Assembly (NCBI GenBank): GCA_003151275.1
Contig: PLXC01000020.1
Coordinates: 173,268 to 237,267 of the forward strand
Length of the DNA: 64,000 nucleotides
Reading direction: 5' to 3'
From: Candidatus Melainabacteria bacterium
GTDB lineage: Bacteria > Cyanobacteriota > Vampirovibrionia > Obscuribacterales > Obscuribacteraceae
Shown here: positions 8,623-18,199 of the stretch, in pieces
Layout: each line of letters opens with the position of its first letter
How positions within the stretch are numbered: position 1 is the stretch's first letter
Translations under genes and position numbers: made by a program
The notes under the pieces: generated by a model
What the model was told of the DNA's origin: nothing
The model's database searches: none
Seen by the model: only the letters and a program-made list of their open reading frames with translations

Positions 8623-11600
8623 ATGCTTAGTGCCCTGTGTACCAACAACGGCATACTTCTGGTGCGCCATCATAAGAGCAGACTCGTGCGCAATTTGTAC
8701 GCTGAGCTACATTGTCACTCGGCTTTTTCCTTTCTGGATGGTTCTTCTGTTCCAGAAGAACTTGCTTATCGTGCCAAAGAAATTGGACTTAGTGCTTTAG
8801 CACTTACAGATCATGACGATCTTGGTGGAGTGGTTCGATTTGCTAGTGCCGCAAAAGAACTAGAACTTGAAGGAATTATCGGCGCCGAACTTACCTTAGA
8901 AGACGATTCGCATCTCATTCTTTTGGCAGAAAACCTTCAAGGGTATAAGAACCTTTGCCACATGATTACTTATGCTCGCTCTAATTGTTTGCGCGGCAGT
9001 CCTCGTGTTAGTTATGCAAAATTGTACGAGCGTTCCGCTGGACTAGTGGCATTATCGGGCTGTCCACACGGTCGCATTCCATCTTGTCTGGCAGTTGATG
9101 ATTTTGCACAAGCCAGGAATTCTGCACTTGAATTGAAAGAAGTTTTTGGGGATAGACTTTATCTTGAACTGTGGAATCATCATTTGCACCAGGAGTCAGT
9201 CATTGGTGCCCACTTGCTGGAATTATCTCACGAATTGGAGATACCTTGGGTAGTGACAAATAATGTGCATTATTCGCGCCCCGAGAAGCGAATTATTCAC
9301 GATGTTCTGACTTGTTTGCGGCATGATTTGACTCTTGCTAACGCAGGGCGGCGATTACGTCCAAATGCCAGTTGGTATATGAAGTCGCCTGACGAAATGG
9401 CACATCTTTGGCGTAATTATCCACAAGGAATAAAGAACACTTTATTAGTCGCAGAACGCTGTCAATTTCGCCTGGGGTTACTCAAACCTCCGTTGCCAAA
9501 TTTTGCTATACCGAAAGAATTTGTTGAGGAAGTTTCGACACACAATGGGTTGTTAGAAAAATTAGTTTGGGAAGGCGCTGCTGAAAGATACGCCAACCTC
9601 ACTGAGAAGCATATTAATCAACTCAATCACGAGTTGAACATGATTATGGGATTAGGTTTGGCACCATATTTTCTGATTATGTGGGACATCGTTAGGTATG
9701 CTCGTAGTAATGGAATTGCTGTACAAGGTCGAGGATCCGCGGCGAATTCTGCTGTCTGCTATTGCTTGTTTATTACCGCGGTTGATCCAATCGGCATGGA
9801 CCTTTTGTTCGAACGATTTCTTTCTGAAGGACGAAATGAACCACCTGATATTGACCTCGATATAGCTCATCAAGAACGCGAGAGAGTTCTGCAATATGTT
9901 TACGAAAAGTATGGTCGCAACCACGCAGCTATGGTATGCGAAGTGATTACTTATAGAGGTCGATCCGCCGTGCGCGACGCAGCTCGTGTGCTAGGTTTTT
10001 CCCAAGAACAGGCGGATAAGTTAGCGGCTGAATCGCATTTTTATGAAGCGTTACAAGCGGCTCAGCAACTTGCAGCTGGTGGTGCTGAGGCAGCAGGATT
10101 AGATCTGCATGATCCACGTGTTCAGTTACTTATAAAAGTTGTTGCCGGTCTGCATCAGTTACCCCGACATAGATCTATTCACGTTGGTGGATTTGTTTTG
10201 TCGTCAGAGCCAATAGGAGATGTGGTGCCAGTTGAGCCAGCGGCTATGGAAGGGCGAACTGTTATTCAATGGGATAAAGATGATCTGGATATGGCTGGAC
10301 TAATCAAAATCGATCTATTGGGACTAGGCATGCTAATGATGATCCAGGAAGGATTGAAGCTTGTCAAACAGCATCGCAATATTGATATTGATCTTGGTCA
10401 ATTAAATATGAGTGATCCCAAAATTTATGACATGCTCAGAGCCGCAGAAACAATCGGGTTGTTTCAAGTTGAGTCACGAGCTCAGATGAGCATTTTGCCG
10501 AAACTCAATCCGACCTGTTTCTATGACATTATAGTTTCAATAGCATTAGTTAGACCCGGTCCAATTCAAGGAAACATCATCCATCCTTATCTGCGCAGAC
10601 GGAGAGGGGAAGAACCCGTAGTATATTTGCATCCTTCTCTTGAACCTATATTGAAACGCACTCTCGGTGTTCCACTTTTTCAAGAGCAAGGAATGAAATT
10701 GGCCGTTGTTTCGGCGGGTTTCACTCCATCGCAAGCAGATAATTTACGACGTGTAATGAGTCATAAACGATCGCAAGAAAAGATGGATGCACTATGTGTG
10801 CAGCTTGCGGCGGGTATGCGCGTTAATGGCTTCACAGAGGAAGCTATTAAAACTATTACGCACCAATTGAGAGCGTTTGCAAATTATGGTTTTCCTGAAA
10901 GTCATGCTGCTTCGTTTTCATTGCTTGTCTATGCCTCTGCATTTTTGAAGCTTTATTATGGACCGGAATTTTATTGCGCAATTTTAAATGCCCAACCAAT
11001 GGGTTTCTACAGTCCGGCAACGTTGATTCGAGATGCGATGCGCAGAAATATTGAAGTGCGTCCACCTGATTTGGCGGTGAGCGTTTGGGATTGCACGTTA
11101 GAACGAAATGAAAATAATAGTCTTTCTTTGCGAATTGGTTTGCGATTCGTACAAGGGCTAGGTGAGAAATCCAAAATTGCACTTCAACGTGCTTGGGCAA
11201 ATGGTGGCAAATTTAGATCTTTGGATGATGTGATCAGGCGCAGTGGACTAACACCTGCAGAGCTTAAAATACTGGCTCGTGCAGGCGCTTTTGAAACCCT
11301 TTATCCTGGCAGACGAAAAGCGCTCTGGGAAACTTTGGCTAAACTGAACAAGAAGCGCGAAACTCCTTTACTTGATCTTTTATTACCACAGTCACGAGTT
11401 GATCCAATTCAGGAAATGTCGCAACTGCAAGAAATTGTCGCTGACTACAAAATGATGGGTCTTTCGACTGGCGAACATCCAATGTATTTCTATCGTGAAT
11501 GGGCGACAAATCGCGGTATCAGATCTTGTGGTCAACTGAAAACCGAGCCATATGAATCCAGATTGACAGTGGCTGGAAGCGTAATTTGCCGGCAGCGCCC

Positions 11601-11838
11601 TGAGACTGCGAAGGGATTTGTTTTCCTAACACTTGAAGATGAAACAGGGATGGCAAATATCATAGTTAAACCGCGGGTGTTTGACGAATACCGGCGAACT
11701 CTATTAGGGTCCACTTATCTTGCCATAACCGGAAAACTACAATCTGAGCAAGGTGTGATTAACGTATTAGCCGAGCACATTGAGCAATTGCCGCTACTGC
11801 CAGGCAACCCACATATTCCCGCACGCGACTTCCATTAA
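8623..11838 (+). CDS. dnaE2: Error-prone DNA polymerase DnaE2
   Basis: 1071 aa, a C-family polymerase alpha subunit of the DnaE2 (ImuC) type that performs translesion synthesis with ImuA/ImuB. The PHP domain starts at residue 26 (YAELHCHSAFSFLDG, later LTDHDDLGG). The catalytic palm is visible as GRGSAANSAVCYCL and PPDIDLDIAHQERERVLQYV, then the helix-hairpin-helix (SGLTPAELKILARAGAF) and a C-terminal OB fold (VAGSVICRQRPETAKG). The homology begins 25 residues after the ATG at 8623, which has no good ribosome site; GTG at 8686, preceded by AAGAG, is an alternative start. It has its own promoter and is separated from imuB by two plus-strand genes and one minus-strand gene. Confidence 0.93.
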   Translation: MLSALCTNNGILLVRHHKSRLVRNLYAELHCHSAFSFLDGSSVPEELAYRAKEIGLSALALTDHDDLGGVVRFASAAKELELEGIIGAELTLEDDSHLILLAENLQGYKNLCHMITYARSNCLRGSPRVSYAKLYERSAGLVALSGCPHGRIPSCLAVDDFAQARNSALELKEVFGDRLYLELWNHHLHQESVIGAHLLELSHELEIPWVVTNNVHYSRPEKRIIHDVLTCLRHDLTLANAGRRLRPNASWYMKSPDEMAHLWRNYPQGIKNTLLVAERCQFRLGLLKPPLPNFAIPKEFVEEVSTHNGLLEKLVWEGAAERYANLTEKHINQLNHELNMIMGLGLAPYFLIMWDIVRYARSNGIAVQGRGSAANSAVCYCLFITAVDPIGMDLLFERFLSEGRNEPPDIDLDIAHQERERVLQYVYEKYGRNHAAMVCEVITYRGRSAVRDAARVLGFSQEQADKLAAESHFYEALQAAQQLAAGGAEAAGLDLHDPRVQLLIKVVAGLHQLPRHRSIHVGGFVLSSEPIGDVVPVEPAAMEGRTVIQWDKDDLDMAGLIKIDLLGLGMLMMIQEGLKLVKQHRNIDIDLGQLNMSDPKIYDMLRAAETIGLFQVESRAQMSILPKLNPTCFYDIIVSIALVRPGPIQGNIIHPYLRRRRGEEPVVYLHPSLEPILKRTLGVPLFQEQGMKLAVVSAGFTPSQADNLRRVMSHKRSQEKMDALCVQLAAGMRVNGFTEEAIKTITHQLRAFANYGFPESHAASFSLLVYASAFLKLYYGPEFYCAILNAQPMGFYSPATLIRDAMRRNIEVRPPDLAVSVWDCTLERNENNSLSLRIGLRFVQGLGEKSKIALQRAWANGGKFRSLDDVIRRSGLTPAELKILARAGAFETLYPGRRKALWETLAKLNKKRETPLLDLLLPQSRVDPIQEMSQLQEIVADYKMMGLSTGEHPMYFYREWATNRGIRSCGQLKTEPYESRLTVAGSVICRQRPETAKGFVFLTLEDETGMANIIVKPRVFDEYRRTLLGSTYLAITGKLQSEQGVINVLAEHIEQLPLLPGNPHIPARDFH

Positions 11839-11913
11839 CCTCCTTGCCTGGTTCGAATTCCCGCCTTTGTGCCGGATGCTGAAGTCCGGAGCATCTTTTA
11901 TTTATGGTGACAA

Positions 11914-14900
11914 CTAACTGAACAAATTAGCATCACGGGCGGAGGCGACGAGCCAGTTGATACAACCGGGAGTGCACAATCCTCCAGCCACTCCTAGTGC
12001 TCCCAACAACACTCGCCTGATGGCACCATCCGCACGGGTCCCCAAGCGCATGAAGCCCATAATCATCGTTGCCCCTCCCCAGGCAACGCCGAGGATCTCC
12101 ATGCCGTTGGCAATGATGTTCAACAATGCCTCTAAATTGGCCAGGTTGTTAACCCTCACTGTTCCAGCGGTATTCACTCCGGTGATGAACGTGGCGTCCC
12201 CACCTTGCGGTCCGACTGATCCGTTGCTTGCGCCCTGAAGTACTGGAGCTTCCGATTGAGCAGAATCTGTCTCAGCAGTGTTATGGGCGATGGTGTGCTC
12301 AGCCGCTTGATCGATAACAATCGAGCTTACTGGTGTCAACACTCCGTACGCCAGAGCCAGGCGAGCGGCGGCACCATACTTGTGTTCACCGAGCAGTTGC
12401 ATACATTGGTTGTAGGCATTCAACTGCAGCATTGCCTTTCCTTCAACTTCGGTTAGCTCACGCACTTTCACAGGCTTGGCATTAGCAGAGTTCATTGCCA
12501 CAACATAGTCAATGTTGTCTGGTTGCCATTTATCGAAGAAGCAAGCGACGTCAGTATCCAAGTTAGACTTGTGGGATACCTGCATAAATTGACCGATGTC
12601 GCTGTGATTCTTGAAGAATTCAGCAGTATCAATTTCACCGTTTGCAATCGGCAATTCATAAAGAGCTGGATGTGCAGCGTATGGAGTTGTAATGTAAACC
12701 TCACCACTAGAGATAGGTTGTGGACCGTGGATCCATAGCACAGCACCACCTTTGGCAGAGCCGGCTTCTTCAGCAGCGTCGATCACGCTGCGCAGGTTGT
12801 TTTGACCGGCATTGAAATTCTTTTCCTCTAGAAGCTTCAGCCCTTGCTCAAGCGAGACTTTACGTGAGAGTTCTGGTTTGTCTTGTGATGCAATCATCAT
12901 TTCAACGTGGTCGACAGGAATTGATTTCTTAGTCAGAGCTTGCCTTAACTTGCTCACGTGCGGTTTCATTGCCTCCGAACCATCGATTACGATCAGCAGA
13001 TGCTTAGGAGCAGTGTTTTTGACCCGCGTAACAGTCTGAACAACGAACTGCGGTTTGACCATCTTGATACCTGGCTTCAAACCATGTGAATCACGATGAT
13101 GATTGAGGTTGGTGGCAAGCTGATCCAACTGTTGTTGAAGACCTTGACGCCCATCCACAATTACCGTTAATTGCTGAGGCAATGGTGCGTATTGACCATG
13201 CGCCGCACGTCGCTGCTCGGCAAGACGACGCTCATCTTGCAGCTTTAGCTTGACTGCGGTTCTGTCAAGCACTACCAGCGGCTCAGGCGCCGGACGCTCT
13301 ACCGTGACCATCACCTCCGCTGATTCAAGTCGCTTACCATCAAGCATACCCACCAGGCGTTGGACGCCGTTAGAGGATCGTTTTCTCAACTCTGCAAAGT
13401 CGCTGGATATTGTCAGTGGCGAATAGAGTTGAACGACATTCTCATTTTCGACCGAGTAGTTGGTAGCAATCAACTTCGGTAAAAGTAGAGAAGCGGTCTC
13501 ACGTCCCTCTTTAGATTTGACGCTCTCAGGCTTGAGCGGCACAATCATTTTTATGTCCATCTTCAGTTGGGCCCCCGCAGGAACTGCCGAGCAGCGCAGA
13601 AGTGCTCTGCCATGACCGAGATCGGTGACAGCGGCAGACGAGCTAGCGGAACTCCAGCTCGTATCTTGCTGATTTTTTCCTGCTGTAAAGTTACCGTGAA
13701 TTTGTTGACCATTCACCCACTCAGTCATCCCAGTTACCACCGCTCCTGGTGGCACGCTGATTTCAGTGCGCGCTTGATCAGTGCTATTGGATTCGTTGCC
13801 GAAAACAAACGTCCAGTCGACCGCAGTGGTAAGGGTAGCCGGCTGCACCGCCGCACTCATCTCGGAGCGCACCAGTCCAAGCCCACTTATTTTGTCGCCC
13901 ACTGCATGCCTCGTTACGTAATCGTCGGGCATGACAGCGATGTCGTTATGCTCGTCTTTGAACGAAAACGGCTTACCCGTCAGCCTGAAATATAACTCCT
14001 GGTGCGGAGTGTCTTTAATTGGAAAAAACAATCCGCACAAACCGGCTGCGCGTGAATCGGTACACTCCATGCGCAATGTTCTTTCGGAAAAAATCGGTCT
14101 CAGCCGTTCCAGGCCTTCAACGCGCTCTTGCTTGTTGGTAGAAACAGCAAGGCGTTCGGCAATTCGCACATTCCAGTTTCTGGCTTCTGAACCAACAAGG
14201 GTCAATGAGGTGAGCATCGCTCCTGCTGCCGTATAAGCAAGAATCAGCTGGCGCGATTTGGCGAAATCACGGGTCTTCTGGAAACTGTAGACAATGTAGC
14301 CTGTAGAAATTGCTGCTGCCAGCGCCATGACTGCAAGCCAGGTAAAACCTGCGTCGAAGTCGGTGCCGATTTCTGTCTGGAGCATTGTCTGACTGCTGTA
14401 AAAGAGAGCGGCCATGGAAACTCCACATACAGACAAAGAAGTGACCATGGCCGAACCAAGAGCAATGCCACGTTTCAGCGATAGGCGCACGTCATCATTA
14501 CGCAAAGCAGACCACATAACGAAATTGGTAAACGGAATAAGAGCGATCAACAGCAGCTCGACGACTGTCTCCACTGGATGATCGAGCAGAACGAGTGTCA
14601 GCCTTTTGGGCACAGACGCGCAACCACAAGCGAATATGAATGCCGGGATAATCACTCCGAACATCATTACGGCAACGCCATCCATGCCCTGCCAGACTTT
14701 ATATCTTTTCTGTTTGGGTTCCTGCTGAATAGGATCACCCCAATTATCGACGCTCTCATCATCGCTCGCGTCTTCGCTGTTATCCTGCTCATCTGGACGG
14801 AGGAAGGACATTAGGGGTGACCGCAACTTTCGCTGTTTCTTCCTGGGGTGAAAACTCACCCGAGTTTGTGAAGGTATTACAGCCGAGGGCAGTTCGCATG

Positions 14901-15342
14901 CTGGCGCATCTTCTTCAGGAATTATCGGCGACTCTGTTTCGGATATCAGATCATCGGCCTCTTCTTCAGTTGGAGGCGATTCTGTTTTAGAATTTGGATC
15001 ATCGAAAACCGCAGGTAGTTTTTCTTGTGCTGCAGGAGTCTCTTCTTCTTTCTGCGATTTGAAGAGTGGCGTATTCATCGTCTTTCCCAAACTTTCAAGA
15101 AAAGCGCGGCCAGGATGGAGATTAAGAGCATCCAATTGCGATCGAACCGGACTCTCTTCTAGCAAGCGGTCAGCGACCTGCTCAGGACTGTGTCCGCTCT
15201 GGCTTTGCAGTGACGACGCCACAGCCTTCAATAAATCCGCCAGAGGGTACAAAATATGACTGCTGTCACCGCAACCGGTGCACGAATGCGGAGGTGGAAG
15301 CTGAGCCGTATTGCCATTCTTTGGATCATGATCAGAAGACAT
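11914..15342 (-). CDS. Polytopic membrane protein with VIT and VWA domains
   Basis: 1142 aa; ATG preceded by GAGG. The first 215 residues are acidic, low-complexity and cytoplasmic-looking, with a CTGCG cluster at 21-25. About five membrane helices follow (219-390). A VIT domain lies at about 505-600 (VFGNES, then ISVPPGAVVTGMTEWVNGQQIHG). A VWA-like domain starts near 780 with LLIVIDGSEAM, where the MIDAS DxSxS is DGSEA, so metal binding is doubtful. A Gly-rich linker and two more hydrophobic segments (about 1060-1135) end the protein. The build resembles the integral-membrane VIT-VWA proteins found near exosortase systems, but no sorting gene is nearby. Function unknown; a stress- or surface-related scaffold is the general guess. 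Confidence 0.8.
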   Translation of the reverse strand: MSSDHDPKNGNTAQLPPPHSCTGCGDSSHILYPLADLLKAVASSLQSQSGHSPEQVADRLLEESPVRSQLDALNLHPGRAFLESLGKTMNTPLFKSQKEEETPAAQEKLPAVFDDPNSKTESPPTEEEADDLISETESPIIPEEDAPACELPSAVIPSQTRVSFHPRKKQRKLRSPLMSFLRPDEQDNSEDASDDESVDNWGDPIQQEPKQKRYKVWQGMDGVAVMMFGVIIPAFIFACGCASVPKRLTLVLLDHPVETVVELLLIALIPFTNFVMWSALRNDDVRLSLKRGIALGSAMVTSLSVCGVSMAALFYSSQTMLQTEIGTDFDAGFTWLAVMALAAAISTGYIVYSFQKTRDFAKSRQLILAYTAAGAMLTSLTLVGSEARNWNVRIAERLAVSTNKQERVEGLERLRPIFSERTLRMECTDSRAAGLCGLFFPIKDTPHQELYFRLTGKPFSFKDEHNDIAVMPDDYVTRHAVGDKISGLGLVRSEMSAAVQPATLTTAVDWTFVFGNESNSTDQARTEISVPPGAVVTGMTEWVNGQQIHGNFTAGKNQQDTSWSSASSSAAVTDLGHGRALLRCSAVPAGAQLKMDIKMIVPLKPESVKSKEGRETASLLLPKLIATNYSVENENVVQLYSPLTISSDFAELRKRSSNGVQRLVGMLDGKRLESAEVMVTVERPAPEPLVVLDRTAVKLKLQDERRLAEQRRAAHGQYAPLPQQLTVIVDGRQGLQQQLDQLATNLNHHRDSHGLKPGIKMVKPQFVVQTVTRVKNTAPKHLLIVIDGSEAMKPHVSKLRQALTKKSIPVDHVEMMIASQDKPELSRKVSLEQGLKLLEEKNFNAGQNNLRSVIDAAEEAGSAKGGAVLWIHGPQPISSGEVYITTPYAAHPALYELPIANGEIDTAEFFKNHSDIGQFMQVSHKSNLDTDVACFFDKWQPDNIDYVVAMNSANAKPVKVRELTEVEGKAMLQLNAYNQCMQLLGEHKYGAAARLALAYGVLTPVSSIVIDQAAEHTIAHNTAETDSAQSEAPVLQGASNGSVGPQGGDATFITGVNTAGTVRVNNLANLEALLNIIANGMEILGVAWGGATMIMGFMRLGTRADGAIRRVLLGALGVAGGLCTPGCINWLVASARDANLFS

Positions 15343-15691
15343 AGTAATAAATCCTCGCTGTAAGATAAACCCAGCACACTGGGGTGCTCAGTTAAAATCA
15401 GCTGCCACCAATAACGATGGCAACGCCGAATTTTCGATTGTAGTAAGTGTGGAAATGCCTGAAAAATTAGGCTCGTTCAATATACGGCCAATGTCATGAA
15501 CAATCTATAGGGTTTTTCCTGGCATGCACCCAATGTTTCTGCCATGATTGGATTTTGTCACCGTGCTTTGAACGCAAATGCGCGTTAACTATCTACTTCA
15601 CAAATTCTGCATAGGGACGATGCATTCTAAGCAAGCAGATATGTATATTTCGATGTCTGACAGAAAAGCGTCCGACCTGGAAGACAAATAG
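15343..15691. other. Divergent intergenic region, 349 bp
   Basis: This spacer separates the divergent VIT-VWA gene and the lipase-thioredoxin gene, so it should hold both promoters. I see no convincing -35/-10 pair, no hairpin and no coding frame; only a weak TGCAT/ATGCA inverted repeat near 15608-15624. Confidence 0.5.
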
Positions 15692-17359
15692 TTGCAAAGA
15701 AATGGTAATCAACATGAGTTTCGTGCATTGTTAAAACCTTTGAGCATTGGTTTAATGTGCGCCGTGGTGTGGTGTTCCGAGGCGTTTTTTTCGCCCTCCG
15801 TCATGGCGAAAGAACTTGACACGGCAGTCAACAGTGATAAGCACTTACATAAAAAAACAGAGGCTTCCACGACTGTAAAGTGTGCGGCGCCGTGTATCGT
15901 CTGGGTGAATCCGCTGGTGAAGCCACGTATGGCACTCTTATGTATACACGGATTGGGTTTATACAGCGGCTCGTATCAAGCCTTTGGTAACCATATGGCC
16001 AGGCTTGGAATTATTACCTACGCAATAGACGTGCGCGGATTTGGATCGTGGAAAAAGTCAGATGGGCATACAAATATAGACCTCAAGGCTTGCTTAAACG
16101 ATGTCAAAAGCGCTCTGGAAGCAATACGCCGAGCAAATCCTGGCTTGCCAGTATTCTTGCTCGGAGAATCTATGGGTGGAGCGATTGCCCTCCGGACCGC
16201 ATCCTTATACCCAGACTTGATTGAGGGACTGATCTCGTCTGTTCCAGCCGGAGAGCGTTTTCAACAAAAGAAAACTGACTTAAAGATTGCACTGGAGTAT
16301 CTTAAAGGAAAAAATAAGCAGTTTGACGTTGGCACAAAAATTGTTGCACAGGCGACTCAAAACGAAAAGTTGAGACAAGATTGGGCATCTAATCCGCTCG
16401 ACCGCATGAATCTTTCACCAAATGAATTGATTCAGTTCCAGAGTTTCATGAATGATAATCATATCGCCGCCAAAAATGTCATCGATGATCCTGTCTTGTT
16501 TGTTCAAGGCACTCAAGATAGGCTTGTTAAGCCAGAAGGAACGTGGGAGCTTTTTAACGAGTTAACTACACCTGACAGATATTTTTTCGCGGTACCAAGC
16601 GAGCATCTGATCTTTGAAGAAGGTCAAGACAAAAGTGCGGATCTTGTTCGCCTTTCGGCAATGGTATCAAACTGGATGCGAATGGTAGCTGCCGAGAATG
16701 GCACTATCGCTCAAAACAAGAAAAATAATTCAGTTTCCGAGCAGGTGATTGAGCTACCGATGGACGGGCGCGTCAGTGATGCAATCTCTAAGCTGGTACG
16801 GGGTCAAAACGATCAGGCCTTACCTTTGTTGGAAGCTGCAGTAAAAGACAACCCAGGCAGTACGGATGCGAAGTTTTGGCTAGGAGTTGCATATGCAAGA
16901 CTACGTAGGCCAAAAGATGCTCGAGCCGTATTAACAGAGGCGTCAGCACTTGCAACCACCAGCGGTATCACAAATCAGGACAGCGCTGCCCCAAACGCAA
17001 GTGGAAATAATCTCGCGCAAACGCAAATCCGAACTGCGACTATAGTCAACGTTGACCCAGCCGTCAAAGCACTAACGAATGGCAAACCGCTTGTCCTCGC
17101 GTTCTCAGCACCATGGTGCGAACAATGCCAAACCCTGGATGGATTCTTTGCACAAGCACATAATATGCTTGGTGAAAACGTTAAGCTATTAAAAATCGAC
17201 GTTGATGACTCCAGTAACGATGCTCTCTTAAAATTGTTCAAGGTGGGGCCGATACCAACCGTGGTGTATCTCGATAGGAACGGAATTGTCACCTCAACAA
17301 TGATCGGTCAGACCGGTTACATAAATTTCGTTAAGGGAATCAGTGCAATCTATCACTGA
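15692..17359 (+). CDS. Exported lipase-like hydrolase fused to TPR and thioredoxin domains
   Basis: 555 aa starting at TTG right after an in-frame stop, with GGAAG eight bases before. A Sec signal peptide is likely (hydrophobic 17-38, ending VMA-KE). Residues 80-330 form an alpha/beta hydrolase of the monoacylglycerol lipase/S33 type: oxyanion HGLG (86-89), nucleophile Ser160 in GESMGG, Asp276 in QGTQDRLV and His305 in SEHLIF. Residues 360-425 are TPR-like (LGVAYARLRRPKDARAVL). Residues 455-555 are a thioredoxin fold with WCEQC (Cys476, Cys479) and cis-Pro522 (GPIPTVV). Such a three-part fusion is unusual; a periplasmic enzyme coupled to thiol redox is inferred. Confidence 0.85.
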   Translation: MQRNGNQHEFRALLKPLSIGLMCAVVWCSEAFFSPSVMAKELDTAVNSDKHLHKKTEASTTVKCAAPCIVWVNPLVKPRMALLCIHGLGLYSGSYQAFGNHMARLGIITYAIDVRGFGSWKKSDGHTNIDLKACLNDVKSALEAIRRANPGLPVFLLGESMGGAIALRTASLYPDLIEGLISSVPAGERFQQKKTDLKIALEYLKGKNKQFDVGTKIVAQATQNEKLRQDWASNPLDRMNLSPNELIQFQSFMNDNHIAAKNVIDDPVLFVQGTQDRLVKPEGTWELFNELTTPDRYFFAVPSEHLIFEEGQDKSADLVRLSAMVSNWMRMVAAENGTIAQNKKNNSVSEQVIELPMDGRVSDAISKLVRGQNDQALPLLEAAVKDNPGSTDAKFWLGVAYARLRRPKDARAVLTEASALATTSGITNQDSAAPNASGNNLAQTQIRTATIVNVDPAVKALTNGKPLVLAFSAPWCEQCQTLDGFFAQAHNMLGENVKLLKIDVDDSSNDALLKLFKVGPIPTVVYLDRNGIVTSTMIGQTGYINFVKGISAIYH

Positions 17360-17390
17360 TAGTTATTTTGCATCACGACCATAAATGTAT

Positions 17391-17906
17391 TTACCAATCA
17401 GCTTTGACGAATTTCCAGCGGAACTTCGAAGATTCATCCTTGGGCCCAAAGTGTACTTCCGGATGCATTGGTGGCGATGAAACAACAAACATTGCGTCTC
17501 CATTGCGATCTACACTTCTCACAACTATTCCGTCTGCTTCTGGCTGAAAAATGTATACCGAAGGGTCGCCTAAGATGGCTGTGGCGTCAGAAATTGGATG
17601 AGGCTGCAAGTTTAATGCTGTTGACTCACCAGCTAGCTTGATGTTGTATCTATTTGTTGGTAGATGCGTTTTCGGGTCGACCTTCCTATTCAACGTCCAC
17701 TTTTGCACCCCGCCCTTGTTAAAGTCGTAGAGAAGCACATTCTGCCCTGCTGATGGCATGGCAGGTTGGACTGCTTGCTCGTTAAGAGCGCTAACGATGA
17801 AGTAGGTCCCACTTTCAGGCAAAGGATCGCTGACCTCAGCCATAGCAGGAGCGAAGGCAATCAGCTGCATTGACACGACGGCCGAAATTAATGCCCAGAA
17901 TTTCAT
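17391..17906 (-). CDS. Secreted protein with ricin-type beta-trefoil-like domain
   Basis: 171 aa from an ATG preceded by GGAGG six bases upstream; the longer frame from 17936 lacks a site. The N-terminus is a clear Sec signal peptide (MKFWALISAVVSMQLIAFAP, cleavage after AMA). The mature part starts with GTYFIVSALNEQAVQ and contains QNVLLYDFNKGGVQKW, the pattern of a RICIN/beta-trefoil repeat, which often binds carbohydrate. The later repeats are weak. It converges with the lipase-thioredoxin gene 31 bp away. Carbohydrate binding is inferred, and only one clear QxW motif is seen. Confidence 0.7.
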   Translation of the reverse strand: MKFWALISAVVSMQLIAFAPAMAEVSDPLPESGTYFIVSALNEQAVQPAMPSAGQNVLLYDFNKGGVQKWTLNRKVDPKTHLPTNRYNIKLAGESTALNLQPHPISDATAILGDPSVYIFQPEADGIVVRSVDRNGDAMFVVSSPPMHPEVHFGPKDESSKFRWKFVKADW

Positions 17907-18199
17907 AATCTTCCTCCAACTTTGTTCTCGCTCCAATTATAGGCAACTAAGAAGCTTTAGTAACGTCCCTGCGAAATTGGAAGTGGCTTTTCGTGCAAGA
18001 AAACATTATTCTTGGACTTAAGGATATGTATGTGATGAAATTTGAAATTTTTGGTGTGCAGTGCGAATAGCACAGTTCCCAATGTCTGAGCACTGTCAAG
18101 CAGAGACGCATGAGACAGTCGAATGCAAGTAACGCTAGTTGAGGCGGATCGAAAGTGATCCTTCAAACCGAAAGTTCAATTGAATGTGTTCCGCATGGC

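Noticed and set aside
17957..18166. 69-codon minus-strand frame between the ricin-like and first cluster gene
   Set aside because: No ribosome site, atypical composition, no recognisable feature.
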